Position numbers and translations under genes: made by a program. From contig JAUUYV010000081.1 in assembly GCA_030590275.1 (NCBI GenBank), positions 1 through 7,322 on the forward strand: a stretch of DNA of 7,322 bases, written 5' to 3'. The notes under the pieces are model-generated. The model made no database searches. It was given only the letters and a program-made list of their open reading frames with translations, and was not told the origin of the DNA. Below are positions 1 to 6,731 of the stretch, piece after piece (within the stretch, counting starts at the first letter, position 1; every line of letters begins with the position of its first letter). This stretch comes from Porticoccaceae bacterium. Its GTDB lineage: Bacteria > Pseudomonadota > Gammaproteobacteria > Pseudomonadales > Porticoccaceae.

Positions 1-1469
1 GCGTCCACCCGTGTGCCGGACGGAGCCAGTATTTTAACCACGAAGCCTTCAGCTCCGGAGTAGACCTGAGCCTGATCAGAAACCCAGACGATGCCTTCCG
101 CTTGAGTAGTCAGGGTTACTGGAGGTGAAAATAGTGCGATACCGGTAGCGCCTATTAACAGAATCGACACAACAATTGCCCGGGATCGACGCCCCGCTAA
201 CGCAGGGTTGGTGGACAGGAAACGCAAGCCTCGAAACAGTGGTCTGACGACTTGCATGCTGATGGCCCAAACCCCTAATACGATGCCTATAAGCAGATAG
301 TGTTGGGCCAGAAACAGGACGATAACGGTCAGGATAAATAAGCGATAACACAGTGAGCTCAGCCCATAAATAGCAAACCAGGCGGCTTCCCCGCGGGCGC
401 TTACTGGTGACTGTGTATGTTCGAGCCCAAACAGATAATGTTGAATAAGGTAAAGGTAGTAACGGCTGGCACGAGTATAGAGGTTAGGAATTTCGGCCCA
501 GTCCTGGAGCACGTAATAGCCATCAAAACGCAACAGAGGATTGGCGTTAAATAATACCGTCGAAACGCTAGCAATCAGAAATGCATTCAAGGCTGCATCC
601 TGCACCAGTCCTGGTTCGACCAATAACCAGATGAACAGGGCGATAGAGGCAATAAACAGTTCGGCCAGAATGCCGATGGCGCCCACCAGTATGCGTTTGT
701 GCTTGTCGCGAAAGCCCCAGGCAGCGGATGCATCGACATAGGGAACCGGGGTAAAAACCAGTAAGGTAATGCCCATTTCATGGACATCACCACCCCACAT
801 TTTTACCGCGAAAGCGTGGGCAAATTCGTGCACGGTTTTGATGACTATAAAAGTCAGTGCCAGGGACAGTAGATTAGCGGGGCCCAGAATGTCTCCGCTG
901 ACTGCGTCCCTGAGGGCAGAGAAATTAGTGATTGTCAGCAGCAGGGCAATCCCAACGGCAAGGCATAGAATGCCGGCTCCGCTTCGTGAAAAAAGAGGGC
1001 GAACCCGAGGCATAAAGCGATTCAGTATGAGGTTCGGGTCTAGCAAGCGAATGCGGATCGCCAGCGGGCTCATGAGGGCGTTGTTACGGCGTAATCGCCG
1101 TTCCGTTTGAAAGCGTTGAAAGAACTCCTTAGCATCGACCGGTAAACCGCTTTTTAGTACATCGATAGCAAACAACTGGGTCAATAGAAGTATCGCCTCG
1201 TCCTGGCTTAAGGCTTCATCGCCCAGTACGGTATTGGCTCTGCTTAGTACCTTTTCAACACTGAGATTGCCGTCCAGGCGGCCGATAAATTCATAGGCTG
1301 GTGCGGTAAAACGAAGATGCCGCCCATTGGACTGGTCGTGCAGTACATACCAGGCCTGGCCACGATACTCCTGAGGATAAGTATGTACATGCTGGCGCAG
1401 CTGGGGCCTTAGTTCGGCAACCTGCGGCCAGTTGGGGTTTGGGGCTGCTTCTGTCGTGGTTTCGGTCAT
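1..1469 (-). CDS. M50-family membrane zinc metalloprotease with PqqD-like N-terminus and lipoyl/HlyD-like C-terminus (3' end outside window)
   Basis: Translating the minus strand from the ATG at 1469 gives an unbroken frame of 489 codons running off the window start. Residues about 20-110 resemble a PqqD-like/RiPP-recognition fold (YVLHDQSNGRHLRF, then a short helical part). HEFAH at residues 214-218 is the HExxH zinc site, and NPLLRFDGYY with D316 supplies the third-ligand motif of M50 (site-2 protease) enzymes. Hydrophobic helices lie near 163-181, 195-213, 258-284, 290-308, 363-386, 388-406 and 429-448. After the last helix, residues 456-489 (AEGIVW, SGAEGFVVKILAPSGTRVD) look like the first half of a barrel-sandwich/lipoyl domain, as in HlyD adaptors. 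The start is 7 bases after the stop of the GAF-HlyD gene with only a GGGG about 12 bases upstream, so translation is probably coupled. Family knowledge points to an inner-membrane 'putative peptide zinc metalloprotease' tied to export; the substrate is unknown. Confidence 0.88.
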   Translation of the reverse strand, partial: MTETTTEAAPNPNWPQVAELRPQLRQHVHTYPQEYRGQAWYVLHDQSNGRHLRFTAPAYEFIGRLDGNLSVEKVLSRANTVLGDEALSQDEAILLLTQLFAIDVLKSGLPVDAKEFFQRFQTERRLRRNNALMSPLAIRIRLLDPNLILNRFMPRVRPLFSRSGAGILCLAVGIALLLTITNFSALRDAVSGDILGPANLLSLALTFIVIKTVHEFAHAFAVKMWGGDVHEMGITLLVFTPVPYVDASAAWGFRDKHKRILVGAIGILAELFIASIALFIWLLVEPGLVQDAALNAFLIASVSTVLFNANPLLRFDGYYVLQDWAEIPNLYTRASRYYLYLIQHYLFGLEHTQSPVSARGEAAWFAIYGLSSLCYRLFILTVIVLFLAQHYLLIGIVLGVWAISMQVVRPLFRGLRFLSTNPALAGRRSRAIVVSILLIGATGIALFSPPVTLTTQAEGIVWVSDQAQVYSGAEGFVVKILAPSGTRVD

Positions 1470-1476
1470 TGCGATA

Positions 1477-3261
1477 CTACAGCCCCACGGACCAGAGCCA
1501 CAGACGTATGCGGTCAATGATTTCGTGGGTCCAGATCCAGAGCAGTTTGCGCCTGCCTATATCGACCCTGGCAAATCCTCGCATACCCGGGCGTAGCAGG
1601 GCTGATGATTCATTTAATGAAGCCTCGACCCGAAAATAATTTCGGGTTTGCTCAGAGATTGCTATTGGCGTGAGCTGGCCGACAGAAATATCGAAAGGGG
1701 TGTGAGGTAGCGCCGCGATAATTAGTTTTCCAGGCTTGCCTGCTTCCAGCTCGGCTACCTTGTGGTCATCGACTTCCAGCACCACTTTGTATCCTTCTAA
1801 TGGAGCGACCTCGTGAAGAATTTCACCAACTTTGACGGGGGCCCCCAGGGATTGACTAAGATCGCCACTGACTACAATGCCATCAAAGGGAGCGACGAGT
1901 TGAGTGCGCTGGATCTTTCCTGTAACCAGACTGAGTTCGGCATCTACCTGGTCGATTTGTGCCCGTGCTATTTTCAGTGCAGTACGGTCACCGGTGGCCA
2001 GGGCGTTCTGGTACTCATTTTCGAACTTATTGTGTTCGCCCTTCCATTTTTGGTATTCGAGACGTAAATCCCGGTCATCGAGAGAGGCGATAAGTTGCCC
2101 CTTTTTAACCAGGTCACCAGCCCTGACCTTCACTTGTTTAACGTAACCATCGAGAGGGGCTACCAACAATTGTCGTACTGCACCCTCAATGCTAGCAGGC
2201 GCGGTGATCTGGTAAGTCCCGTCAATAATCGCTAGCAAAGACACACATATCAGCGCTGCCAGCCCAATCAGTTTGGCTTTCAGATGGCCTGAACCCAATA
2301 AGCCACCTGCGAACTGGAATAATGACTCGCTGCCTTTTTCCCACAAAGGCCGATCTTCCCTGATCTTCAGTTCCAGTATGGGTCCAATAAACCGGGCCAG
2401 TGCTTCACACGAAGTCATCTCATCTTTGTCGAGCGTCTTATCCGCGCCATATTCAAAGGTTATGCCTCCAATACTCCCGGTATGGCCCCTTAGGGGAACA
2501 CTGCAGACCGAGCTACAGCCTTGCTGTTCTTTGAGTGCTCGGTGAGCTTGAGTGATGGCCGATTCTGTGTCCGTGGTATTCACATGGATCATGGTGTCTT
2601 GATCAACCGCTTCTTCCATGGCGGCTTCGATCATGCGTACTAACTGGCTACGTTGATCAAATGTTGCAAGGTGTGATAGTGCCTGGAGCCGGATTGGCAA
2701 ACCCCGACGAAAGCCTATGCTGACGCGCTCACATCCGAAGTAGTCGGCCAACTGGTTTGCGGCTTCCATGGCGGCCGTATGGCTGGAAGAGTGCTTGAGA
2801 ATCGCCGCCATTAATGTCAGAGCGTAGGATGCGGTTTCTCGCTGAGTCGTCGTCTGCCAGCGGATGAGGGTCTCTAACCAGAGTCCCCCCCACTGTAAGA
2901 ACTGTAATGTGGTCTCCTGTCGGCTTTCGGAACCCGTGGACATCATTACCGCAACAATGGCTATGGTTTTGCCATTCGATAATAGTGGGCAGGCGACGAT
3001 ATCGCAGTGCTGTTCCTGGTTCGTACCGTAGGCCAGGTTCGATTGTTTTACGCCGCCATCGTTTTCCAGCGCCTGACTGGCTGCCGATGCCAGCAGGTCT
3101 TCGCCAGAACTGTCCCTGGGCCAGACGGCAAAGGGAGTACCCAATGGTTTATTGCCACTGGGAAAATAAAGTGCTCCGTGGGTAATGCCGGCCACCGTCC
3201 CGCATTGCCAGGCAAGCCAGGCCTGTGCAAGATCTATTGGAAGGTCGGTGGTGAGGGACAA
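1477..3261 (-). CDS. GAF-domain HlyD-family periplasmic adaptor subunit
   Basis: The 594-residue product joins cytoplasmic sensor-like regions to an export adaptor. Residues about 8-135 and 145-300 look like two GAF-like alpha/beta domains (the second with FGCERVSIGF and CSVPLRGHTGSIGGITFEYG). Residues 330-348 form one membrane helix (LIGLAALICVSLLAIIDG). Next come the first half of a barrel-sandwich domain at 353-395 (VAPLDGYVKQVKVRAGDLVKKGQ), a helical hairpin at 398-452, the second half at 453-487 (LVAPFDGIVVSGDLSQ) and a beta-barrel part at about 490-568 (LLRPGMRGFARVDIG). A Trp-rich amphipathic tail ends the protein. HlyD-type proteins bridge an inner-membrane pump and an outer-membrane channel. 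This is the first gene of an operon with the M50 gene, 7 bases downstream. The start is unsure: position 3261 is TTG, has no clear SD site, and the frame stays open upstream to a TGA at 3322-3324 without ATG or GTG. Confidence 0.88.
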   Translation of the reverse strand: MSLTTDLPIDLAQAWLAWQCGTVAGITHGALYFPSGNKPLGTPFAVWPRDSSGEDLLASAASQALENDGGVKQSNLAYGTNQEQHCDIVACPLLSNGKTIAIVAVMMSTGSESRQETTLQFLQWGGLWLETLIRWQTTTQRETASYALTLMAAILKHSSSHTAAMEAANQLADYFGCERVSIGFRRGLPIRLQALSHLATFDQRSQLVRMIEAAMEEAVDQDTMIHVNTTDTESAITQAHRALKEQQGCSSVCSVPLRGHTGSIGGITFEYGADKTLDKDEMTSCEALARFIGPILELKIREDRPLWEKGSESLFQFAGGLLGSGHLKAKLIGLAALICVSLLAIIDGTYQITAPASIEGAVRQLLVAPLDGYVKQVKVRAGDLVKKGQLIASLDDRDLRLEYQKWKGEHNKFENEYQNALATGDRTALKIARAQIDQVDAELSLVTGKIQRTQLVAPFDGIVVSGDLSQSLGAPVKVGEILHEVAPLEGYKVVLEVDDHKVAELEAGKPGKLIIAALPHTPFDISVGQLTPIAISEQTRNYFRVEASLNESSALLRPGMRGFARVDIGRRKLLWIWTHEIIDRIRLWLWSVGL

Positions 3262-3427
3262 GGAATTATCGATTTCGCTGCCTTTTTCTGGATGGAATCG
3301 CCAGTCGAGTACAGGTTTGGTTCAGCGTCAGGAAATATCCCAGAGCAAACCAGCATTTAGCCTGATGCTATTTGTAGCGAATTACTTTAATAAAAAGACG
3401 TAACTCTCAGAATTACACCAAGTTATT

Positions 3428-3456
3428 AGTGTATTCGTTTCGATGTGGTCTGACAA
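3428..3456 (-). promoter_or_regulatory. Sigma-70-like promoter for the GAF-HlyD/M50 operon
   Basis: On the minus strand, TTGTCA (3456-3451) is followed after exactly 17 bases by TACACT (3433-3428). These match the -35 consensus at 5 of 6 positions and the -10 consensus at 4 of 6. Transcription would start near 3421, giving an untranslated leader of about 160 bases before the presumed TTG start at 3261. A CAATTGC motif overlaps the -35 box and recurs 29 bases upstream, at 3483-3489, so a regulator could act here. Predicted from sequence only. Confidence 0.55.
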
Positions 3457-3570
3457 TTGCGGAACCGTGACCTTTGCTCAGTCAATTGCTGGAAAGCTCG
3501 ATCTCGTCACATCTGGCGATAGCGTCATTGGGTCTACCAGACCAGAGCCTGGTTGCAAAAGATTATGCTT

Positions 3571-3601
3571 GTTCCCAGCAGCCAGGAGGGCTGCTGGGAA
3601 C
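3571..3601 (-). terminator. Strong hairpin just after the amidohydrolase gene, probable terminator
   Basis: The arms GTTCCCAGCAGCC (3571-3583) and GGCTGCTGGGAAC (3589-3601) are perfect reverse complements around a 5-base loop, giving a 13-bp GC-rich stem. It begins 10 bases beyond the TAA stop (3614-3612) of the leftward gene, where a terminator is expected. On the transcribed minus strand the following sequence is AACAAGCATAATCTTTTGC, with no proper U tract, so it may instead stabilise the mRNA 3' end or mark a factor-dependent stop. Confidence 0.6.
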
Positions 3602-3611
3602 CAGCAATGGA

Positions 3612-5336
3612 TTACAGGCTAGCGGGTATGGGCACGGTTTCCGTATCTTTGCCAGAACGCATAACAATGCCGGGCTTTTTACCGGTTAGCTGATTCTCCC
3701 GAATGATTTCCTCGCCATTTACAAAGACGTGAGAAATACCTTCGGCTTCGCAATACAGACGTCCAGCGCCGGCGGGCAAATCAAAACGGGTGTGGATATC
3801 ACCTTTACCAACCGTATCGGGGTCGAATACCACCACGTCGGCATGCCAACCTTCTTTTAGCGATCCGCGATCGATCAAACCAAGATAGCGTGCGGGTCTT
3901 TCGGTGATCTGATGAATGCCTTCCTCCAGCGTTAACAATTCGCGCTCGCGGACGCCCTGGGAGAGCACGGTGGTGCTAAAGGCAAAGGTATCAATCATAT
4001 CGAGGTGGGCACCGGCATCGGAAGCTCCGACTAGCGTGCGAGGATCTTTCCAGACCTCGCCACGGAGTTTCCAGCTTTCGTCATCGAAGCCACCCAGGTT
4101 GGGCAGAAAGGTGGTTTTAAGATCGTCGGCAACAGCGATATCAAAAAACACATCACTGGGCTCTTTGCCTAATTCTTCGGCGATATCGCCTACAATTCGG
4201 CCTTGATAAGGAGCATTTTCCTCTGAAAAGGTTTCTTCAACCAACATGCGTTTGAAATTGCCGGTGGCGCGCAATATGACGGGTATGTCGGGGTGCGAAG
4301 ACCCCTTAACCAACATTTCGCGAACCTCAGGGTCAGAAAAGGCGATCTTGCGCTCATCCATCGGCAGGGCAAGAATTTTGGCCCAGCCGGGGAAGGAATC
4401 CAGGCCGAAACCACTCCAGAGATTAATTCGTAGTGTCACCGGTTGGGCAAAGGTTAAGGCCTTAATATCGGCCCCATGTTCAGCGGCGTAATCACTAGCG
4501 GTGAGTTGCGCCTGATAGATATCTTTGGTTTTAGCCGTTACGATCATTACGTTCCAGTTGAGAGAACGTTCGGCTGCCAATGACATCTCCGTCATCAGTT
4601 CAACACGATCCTGGCTAAACACCCCAACCGCAGGAATAAATTCGAGCAGAGTGCCCGGATAATCTTTCAGACATCCCGCCAGCTCCACCAGTTCCTCTTT
4701 GGTGGCGGCTCTCGACGGTACGGGATGGCCGGCGCCATCGTTGTGAGTGGGAGATTGCGAAGACGAAAAACCCATGCCACCTTCGGCCAGTGATTTCTTC
4801 AGCAGCGTTTTCATCTCTTCCAGTTGTTGGTCGCTAGCCGGTTTATCTGAATCTTCGCCCATCACCACGCGACGAATGGCAGAGTGACCAACCAGGAAGC
4901 CAATGTTTATTGCCATTTTACCGTCGAGTAGCTCGAGATAACTGGCAAAGGAATCCCAGTTCCAGGGCACTCCTTCTTTGAGGCTCTGCAATGGCATCCC
5001 TTCAACCTTAGCGAGCAGCTTCATGAGATAGTCGCCCGCTTCGGGCACTAGTGGAGCAACCGAAAAACCGCAATTACCAGCGAATACCGAAGTCACTCCA
5101 TGGTAAGAAGAGGGACTAATATCTGGATCCCAGAATACCTGAGCGTCGTAGTGGGTGTGGACATCGACAAAACCGGGCGAAACAATTTTACCGCTTGCGT
5201 CAATGGTTTCCTGTGCGGGTTCATCGATGGTGCCGATAGCGGTGATGCGTCCGTCTTTAATACCAAGGTCGCCCTGGTATCGTGGTGAACCGCTACCATC
5301 TACGATGGTTCCCCCTTTAATAAGATAGTCGAGCAT
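3612..5336 (-). CDS. Amidohydrolase of the D-aminoacylase (N-acyl-D-amino-acid deacylase-like) family
   Basis: The 574-residue protein opens like a typical amidohydrolase: LIKGGTIVDGSGSPRY, then the composite beta-sandwich strands and SPGFVDVHTHYDAQ with the metal pair H60 and H62. GNCG places C89 at the position of the metal-binding cysteine of D-aminoacylases. GHSAIRR (H151) and GASDAGAH (D440) match further conserved blocks, and the C-terminus (GSLKEGWHADVVVFDPDTV) returns to the beta-sandwich. Well-studied D-aminoacylases also have SHMR- and SHHK-type histidines in the middle; here the matching stretches read LLEFIPAVG (232-238 region) and VMIVTAKTK (263-271 region), without histidine. 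From memory, mycobacterial Rv2913c-like proteins share this pattern, so the substrate may differ from N-acyl-D-amino acids. The start is secure: AGGAGG lies 6 bases before the ATG. No signal peptide, so probably cytoplasmic. It is divergent from the SDR gene. Confidence 0.88.
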   Translation of the reverse strand: MLDYLIKGGTIVDGSGSPRYQGDLGIKDGRITAIGTIDEPAQETIDASGKIVSPGFVDVHTHYDAQVFWDPDISPSSYHGVTSVFAGNCGFSVAPLVPEAGDYLMKLLAKVEGMPLQSLKEGVPWNWDSFASYLELLDGKMAINIGFLVGHSAIRRVVMGEDSDKPASDQQLEEMKTLLKKSLAEGGMGFSSSQSPTHNDGAGHPVPSRAATKEELVELAGCLKDYPGTLLEFIPAVGVFSQDRVELMTEMSLAAERSLNWNVMIVTAKTKDIYQAQLTASDYAAEHGADIKALTFAQPVTLRINLWSGFGLDSFPGWAKILALPMDERKIAFSDPEVREMLVKGSSHPDIPVILRATGNFKRMLVEETFSEENAPYQGRIVGDIAEELGKEPSDVFFDIAVADDLKTTFLPNLGGFDDESWKLRGEVWKDPRTLVGASDAGAHLDMIDTFAFSTTVLSQGVRERELLTLEEGIHQITERPARYLGLIDRGSLKEGWHADVVVFDPDTVGKGDIHTRFDLPAGAGRLYCEAEGISHVFVNGEEIIRENQLTGKKPGIVMRSGKDTETVPIPASL

Positions 5337-5342
5337 GGCTAG

Positions 5343-5348
5343 CCTCCT
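5343..5348 (-). promoter_or_regulatory. Consensus Shine-Dalgarno site of the amidohydrolase gene
   Basis: AGGAGG read on the minus strand lies 6 bases before the ATG at 5336. It is the full anti-16S consensus with good spacing, fixes the start codon, and predicts efficient translation compared with the weak sites of the GAF-HlyD and M50 genes. Confidence 0.85.
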
Positions 5349-5418
5349 GAGTTATTAGGCAGATTCTTTGTTATCGCTTTGATCGCAAGCATAAATTGCT
5401 TTGCTCTCTTTGAGAAGA

Positions 5419-5446
5419 AGTATAGTCCTTATTGCCAGACGCGCAA
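5419..5446 (-). promoter_or_regulatory. Sigma-70-like promoter for the amidohydrolase gene
   Basis: On the minus strand TTGCGC (5446-5441) is followed after 16 bases by TATACT (5424-5419). The -10 box matches consensus at 5 of 6 positions; the -35 box is weak (3 of 6). Transcription would begin near 5412, about 75 bases before the ATG at 5336. TATAGT on the opposite strand overlaps the same bases, but no well-spaced -35 box was found for it. Confidence 0.45.
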
Positions 5447-5521
5447 AAACCACGCTGGACAGCAGTGTGTCAGTTTTGAGAAGCTTGCGCGCCTGGTATG
5501 CCCAGGGCTGATGGACACTGG

Positions 5522-5536
5522 GCTGATTAAATCAGC
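5522..5536. promoter_or_regulatory. Perfect palindrome in the divergent intergenic region, candidate operator
   Basis: GCTGATT-A-AATCAGC is a 7+1+7 perfect inverted repeat, 62 bases before the SDR start and about 75 bases upstream of the amidohydrolase -35 box. Its size and central position between divergent genes suit binding by a dimeric regulator. A shorter repeat, CCTGG-TATGC-CCAGG, lies at 5492-5506. No regulator gene is in the window, and no convincing promoter for the rightward gene was found, so the role is inferred. Confidence 0.4.
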
Positions 5537-5598
5537 TGGTGGTTCGAATGTCGTGAGGCGTAGCCACTAAATGGCAACACGTTAAATAAGGAAAACAA

Positions 5599-6699
5599 AT
5601 GAAAGCATTGGTGGTAGGAGGTACCGGCCCAACTGGCCCTTATTTGGTTAATGGGCTGTTGGAAAGAGGTTATGAGGTCAGTATTTTTCATCGTGGAACC
5701 CATGAAATTCCCGAGATCCCGCCCCAGGTAGAACATATCCACGGGGATCCTCATTTTCTTGAAACCATCGAAGAATCCCTCAGGGGAAGAACCTTCGATA
5801 TCGCCGTAGTGACCTATGGGCGGGTTCGGTTTTTGGCTCAGGCGTTGGTGGGTAAAGTTGGTCGCTTCGTGAGTGTGGGAGGGGTTGCCAGCTATCGGGG
5901 TTATATGCATCCAGAAACACTTAGTCCCCAGGGTCTGGCCTCGCCAACGCCAGAAGATGCGGCGCTTGTTGCCAGCGAAGAAGAACACCGATTTTCCTAT
6001 TTAATTGCTAAAACTGAAGAGGCAGTGCTGGAATATCATCCCCAGGCAGCACATTTTCGTTATCCCTATGTTTACGGTCCTCGCCAGTTGGTGCCCAGGG
6101 AGTGGAGCATTATTCGCCGGGTGCTCGATAAGCGTCCTTACATTGTGCTGGCTGATGAAGGGCTTACGCTGGCGACTCATGGCTATGTTGCAAACCTGGC
6201 CCACAGTGTTTTGCTGGCCGTTGATCAGCCGCAGGCCTCGGCGGGGCAAATATATAATTGTGGGGATGATACCCAGTTAAGCCTGCACCAGATTGTTGAG
6301 GTGATAGCCGATAAAATGGGCTATCACCTTGATGTGGTAAGTATGCCCTTTAGTATTGCCCATCCGGCGAAACCTTACATCACCGGCCCATCCATCCATC
6401 ACCGACTCATGGATACCGGAAAGATCAAGCGCCAACTCGCTTATAAAGACGTCCATTCATCTAAAGATGCGTTGGGTTTAACCGTGGACTGGTTACTGGA
6501 AAACCGCCCGGAACCTGGGGGCGACGTAGAGGATCGCATGGGGGATTACTTTGACTACGAAGCAGAAGACCGTCTGGTTAATGCCTGGCATCAAAGTCTG
6601 GACGAACTCAGCAAGATCCCCTTTAAGACCATGGAACGTCGGCCACACCCCTATGCACATCCCAAAAAGCCGGGTGAAAAGGATCATCGCAATCGTTAG
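5599..6699 (+). CDS. NAD(P)-dependent epimerase/dehydratase, extended SDR superfamily
   Basis: The 366-residue product begins with a Rossmann nucleotide-binding strand and loop, MKALVVGGTGPTG (glycines 7, 8, 10, 13). HRG follows the second strand at 31-33, where an arginine (R32) could favour NADP. VSVGGVASY (91-99) offers the active-site serine, and Y134-L-I-A-K138 is the YxxxK catalytic pair. RYPYVYGPRQLVPREW (154-169) is the substrate-side block typical of sugar epimerase-like extended SDRs, and YNCGDD (219-224) with the following helix is also family-like. About 60 charged C-terminal residues (from about 305) extend beyond the usual fold. No signal peptide or membrane helix, so cytoplasmic. 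SD site AAGGAA (5588-5593) lies 5 bases before the ATG. It is divergent from the amidohydrolase, which suggests shared control. It could act on a sugar nucleotide, a steroid-like ketone or another carbonyl compound; the sequence does not decide. Confidence 0.87.
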   Translation: MKALVVGGTGPTGPYLVNGLLERGYEVSIFHRGTHEIPEIPPQVEHIHGDPHFLETIEESLRGRTFDIAVVTYGRVRFLAQALVGKVGRFVSVGGVASYRGYMHPETLSPQGLASPTPEDAALVASEEEHRFSYLIAKTEEAVLEYHPQAAHFRYPYVYGPRQLVPREWSIIRRVLDKRPYIVLADEGLTLATHGYVANLAHSVLLAVDQPQASAGQIYNCGDDTQLSLHQIVEVIADKMGYHLDVVSMPFSIAHPAKPYITGPSIHHRLMDTGKIKRQLAYKDVHSSKDALGLTVDWLLENRPEPGGDVEDRMGDYFDYEAEDRLVNAWHQSLDELSKIPFKTMERRPHPYAHPKKPGEKDHRNR

Positions 6700-6717
6700 G
6701 GCCTGTTAACAGGCCCT
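6698..6717 (+). terminator. Perfect 20-base palindrome overlapping the SDR stop codon
   Basis: AGGGCCTG (6698-6705), TTAA, CAGGCCCT (6710-6717) form an 8-bp stem with a 4-base loop. It begins inside the TAG stop (6697-6699) and ends 24 bases before the gloA ATG. The sequence after it (GGTAAAAATTGG) has no U tract, so full termination is doubtful. It may be a partial terminator or mRNA-stability element between SDR and gloA, or a protein-binding palindrome. Confidence 0.45.
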
Positions 6718-6727
6718 GGTAAAAATT

Positions 6728-6731
6728 GGAG
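6728..6731 (+). promoter_or_regulatory. Shine-Dalgarno GGAG that fixes the gloA start
   Basis: GGAG lies 9 bases before the ATG at 6741. The TTG at 6726 that would add five residues overlaps this site, so ATG 6741 is the real start. It also gives the MRILHTMLRV beginning expected for GloA. Confidence 0.85.

Larger units (their letters stand above)
3262..3611. other. Noncoding region between the GAF-HlyD gene and the amidohydrolase gene
   Basis: This 350-base stretch separates two leftward genes. Next to the amidohydrolase it holds a 13-bp perfect hairpin (3571-3601). It also contains a small inverted repeat GGTCT-ACC-AGACC (3531-3543), two CAATTGC motifs (3454-3460 and 3483-3489), the operon promoter (3428-3456) and a leader of about 160 bases. 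The leader contains an out-of-frame ATG at 3356 opening 40 codons that end at 3234, inside the next gene. No tRNA-like fold, transposase or convincing independent gene was found. The last 60 bases before 3261 are open in the adaptor frame and read like coding sequence. Confidence 0.6.

Noticed and set aside
1813..2146. Plus-strand open frames of 80-84 codons opposite the HlyD domain
   Set aside because: Low-complexity antisense reading of a clear HlyD coding frame; no start signal.
5379..5570. 63-codon plus-strand open frame through the divergent intergenic region
   Set aside because: TTG start, no SD, covers the predicted amidohydrolase promoter and palindrome, and has no recognisable protein pattern.
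5535..5575. GGTTCGAAT resembling the T-loop of a tRNA
   Set aside because: No matching T-stem, acceptor, anticodon or D arm can be folded around it.
5527..5988. 153-codon minus-strand open frame overlapping the start of the SDR gene
   Set aside because: It lies opposite the GGTGPTG and YxxxK-bearing SDR frame, shows no domain pattern and has no SD support; treated as an antisense shadow.
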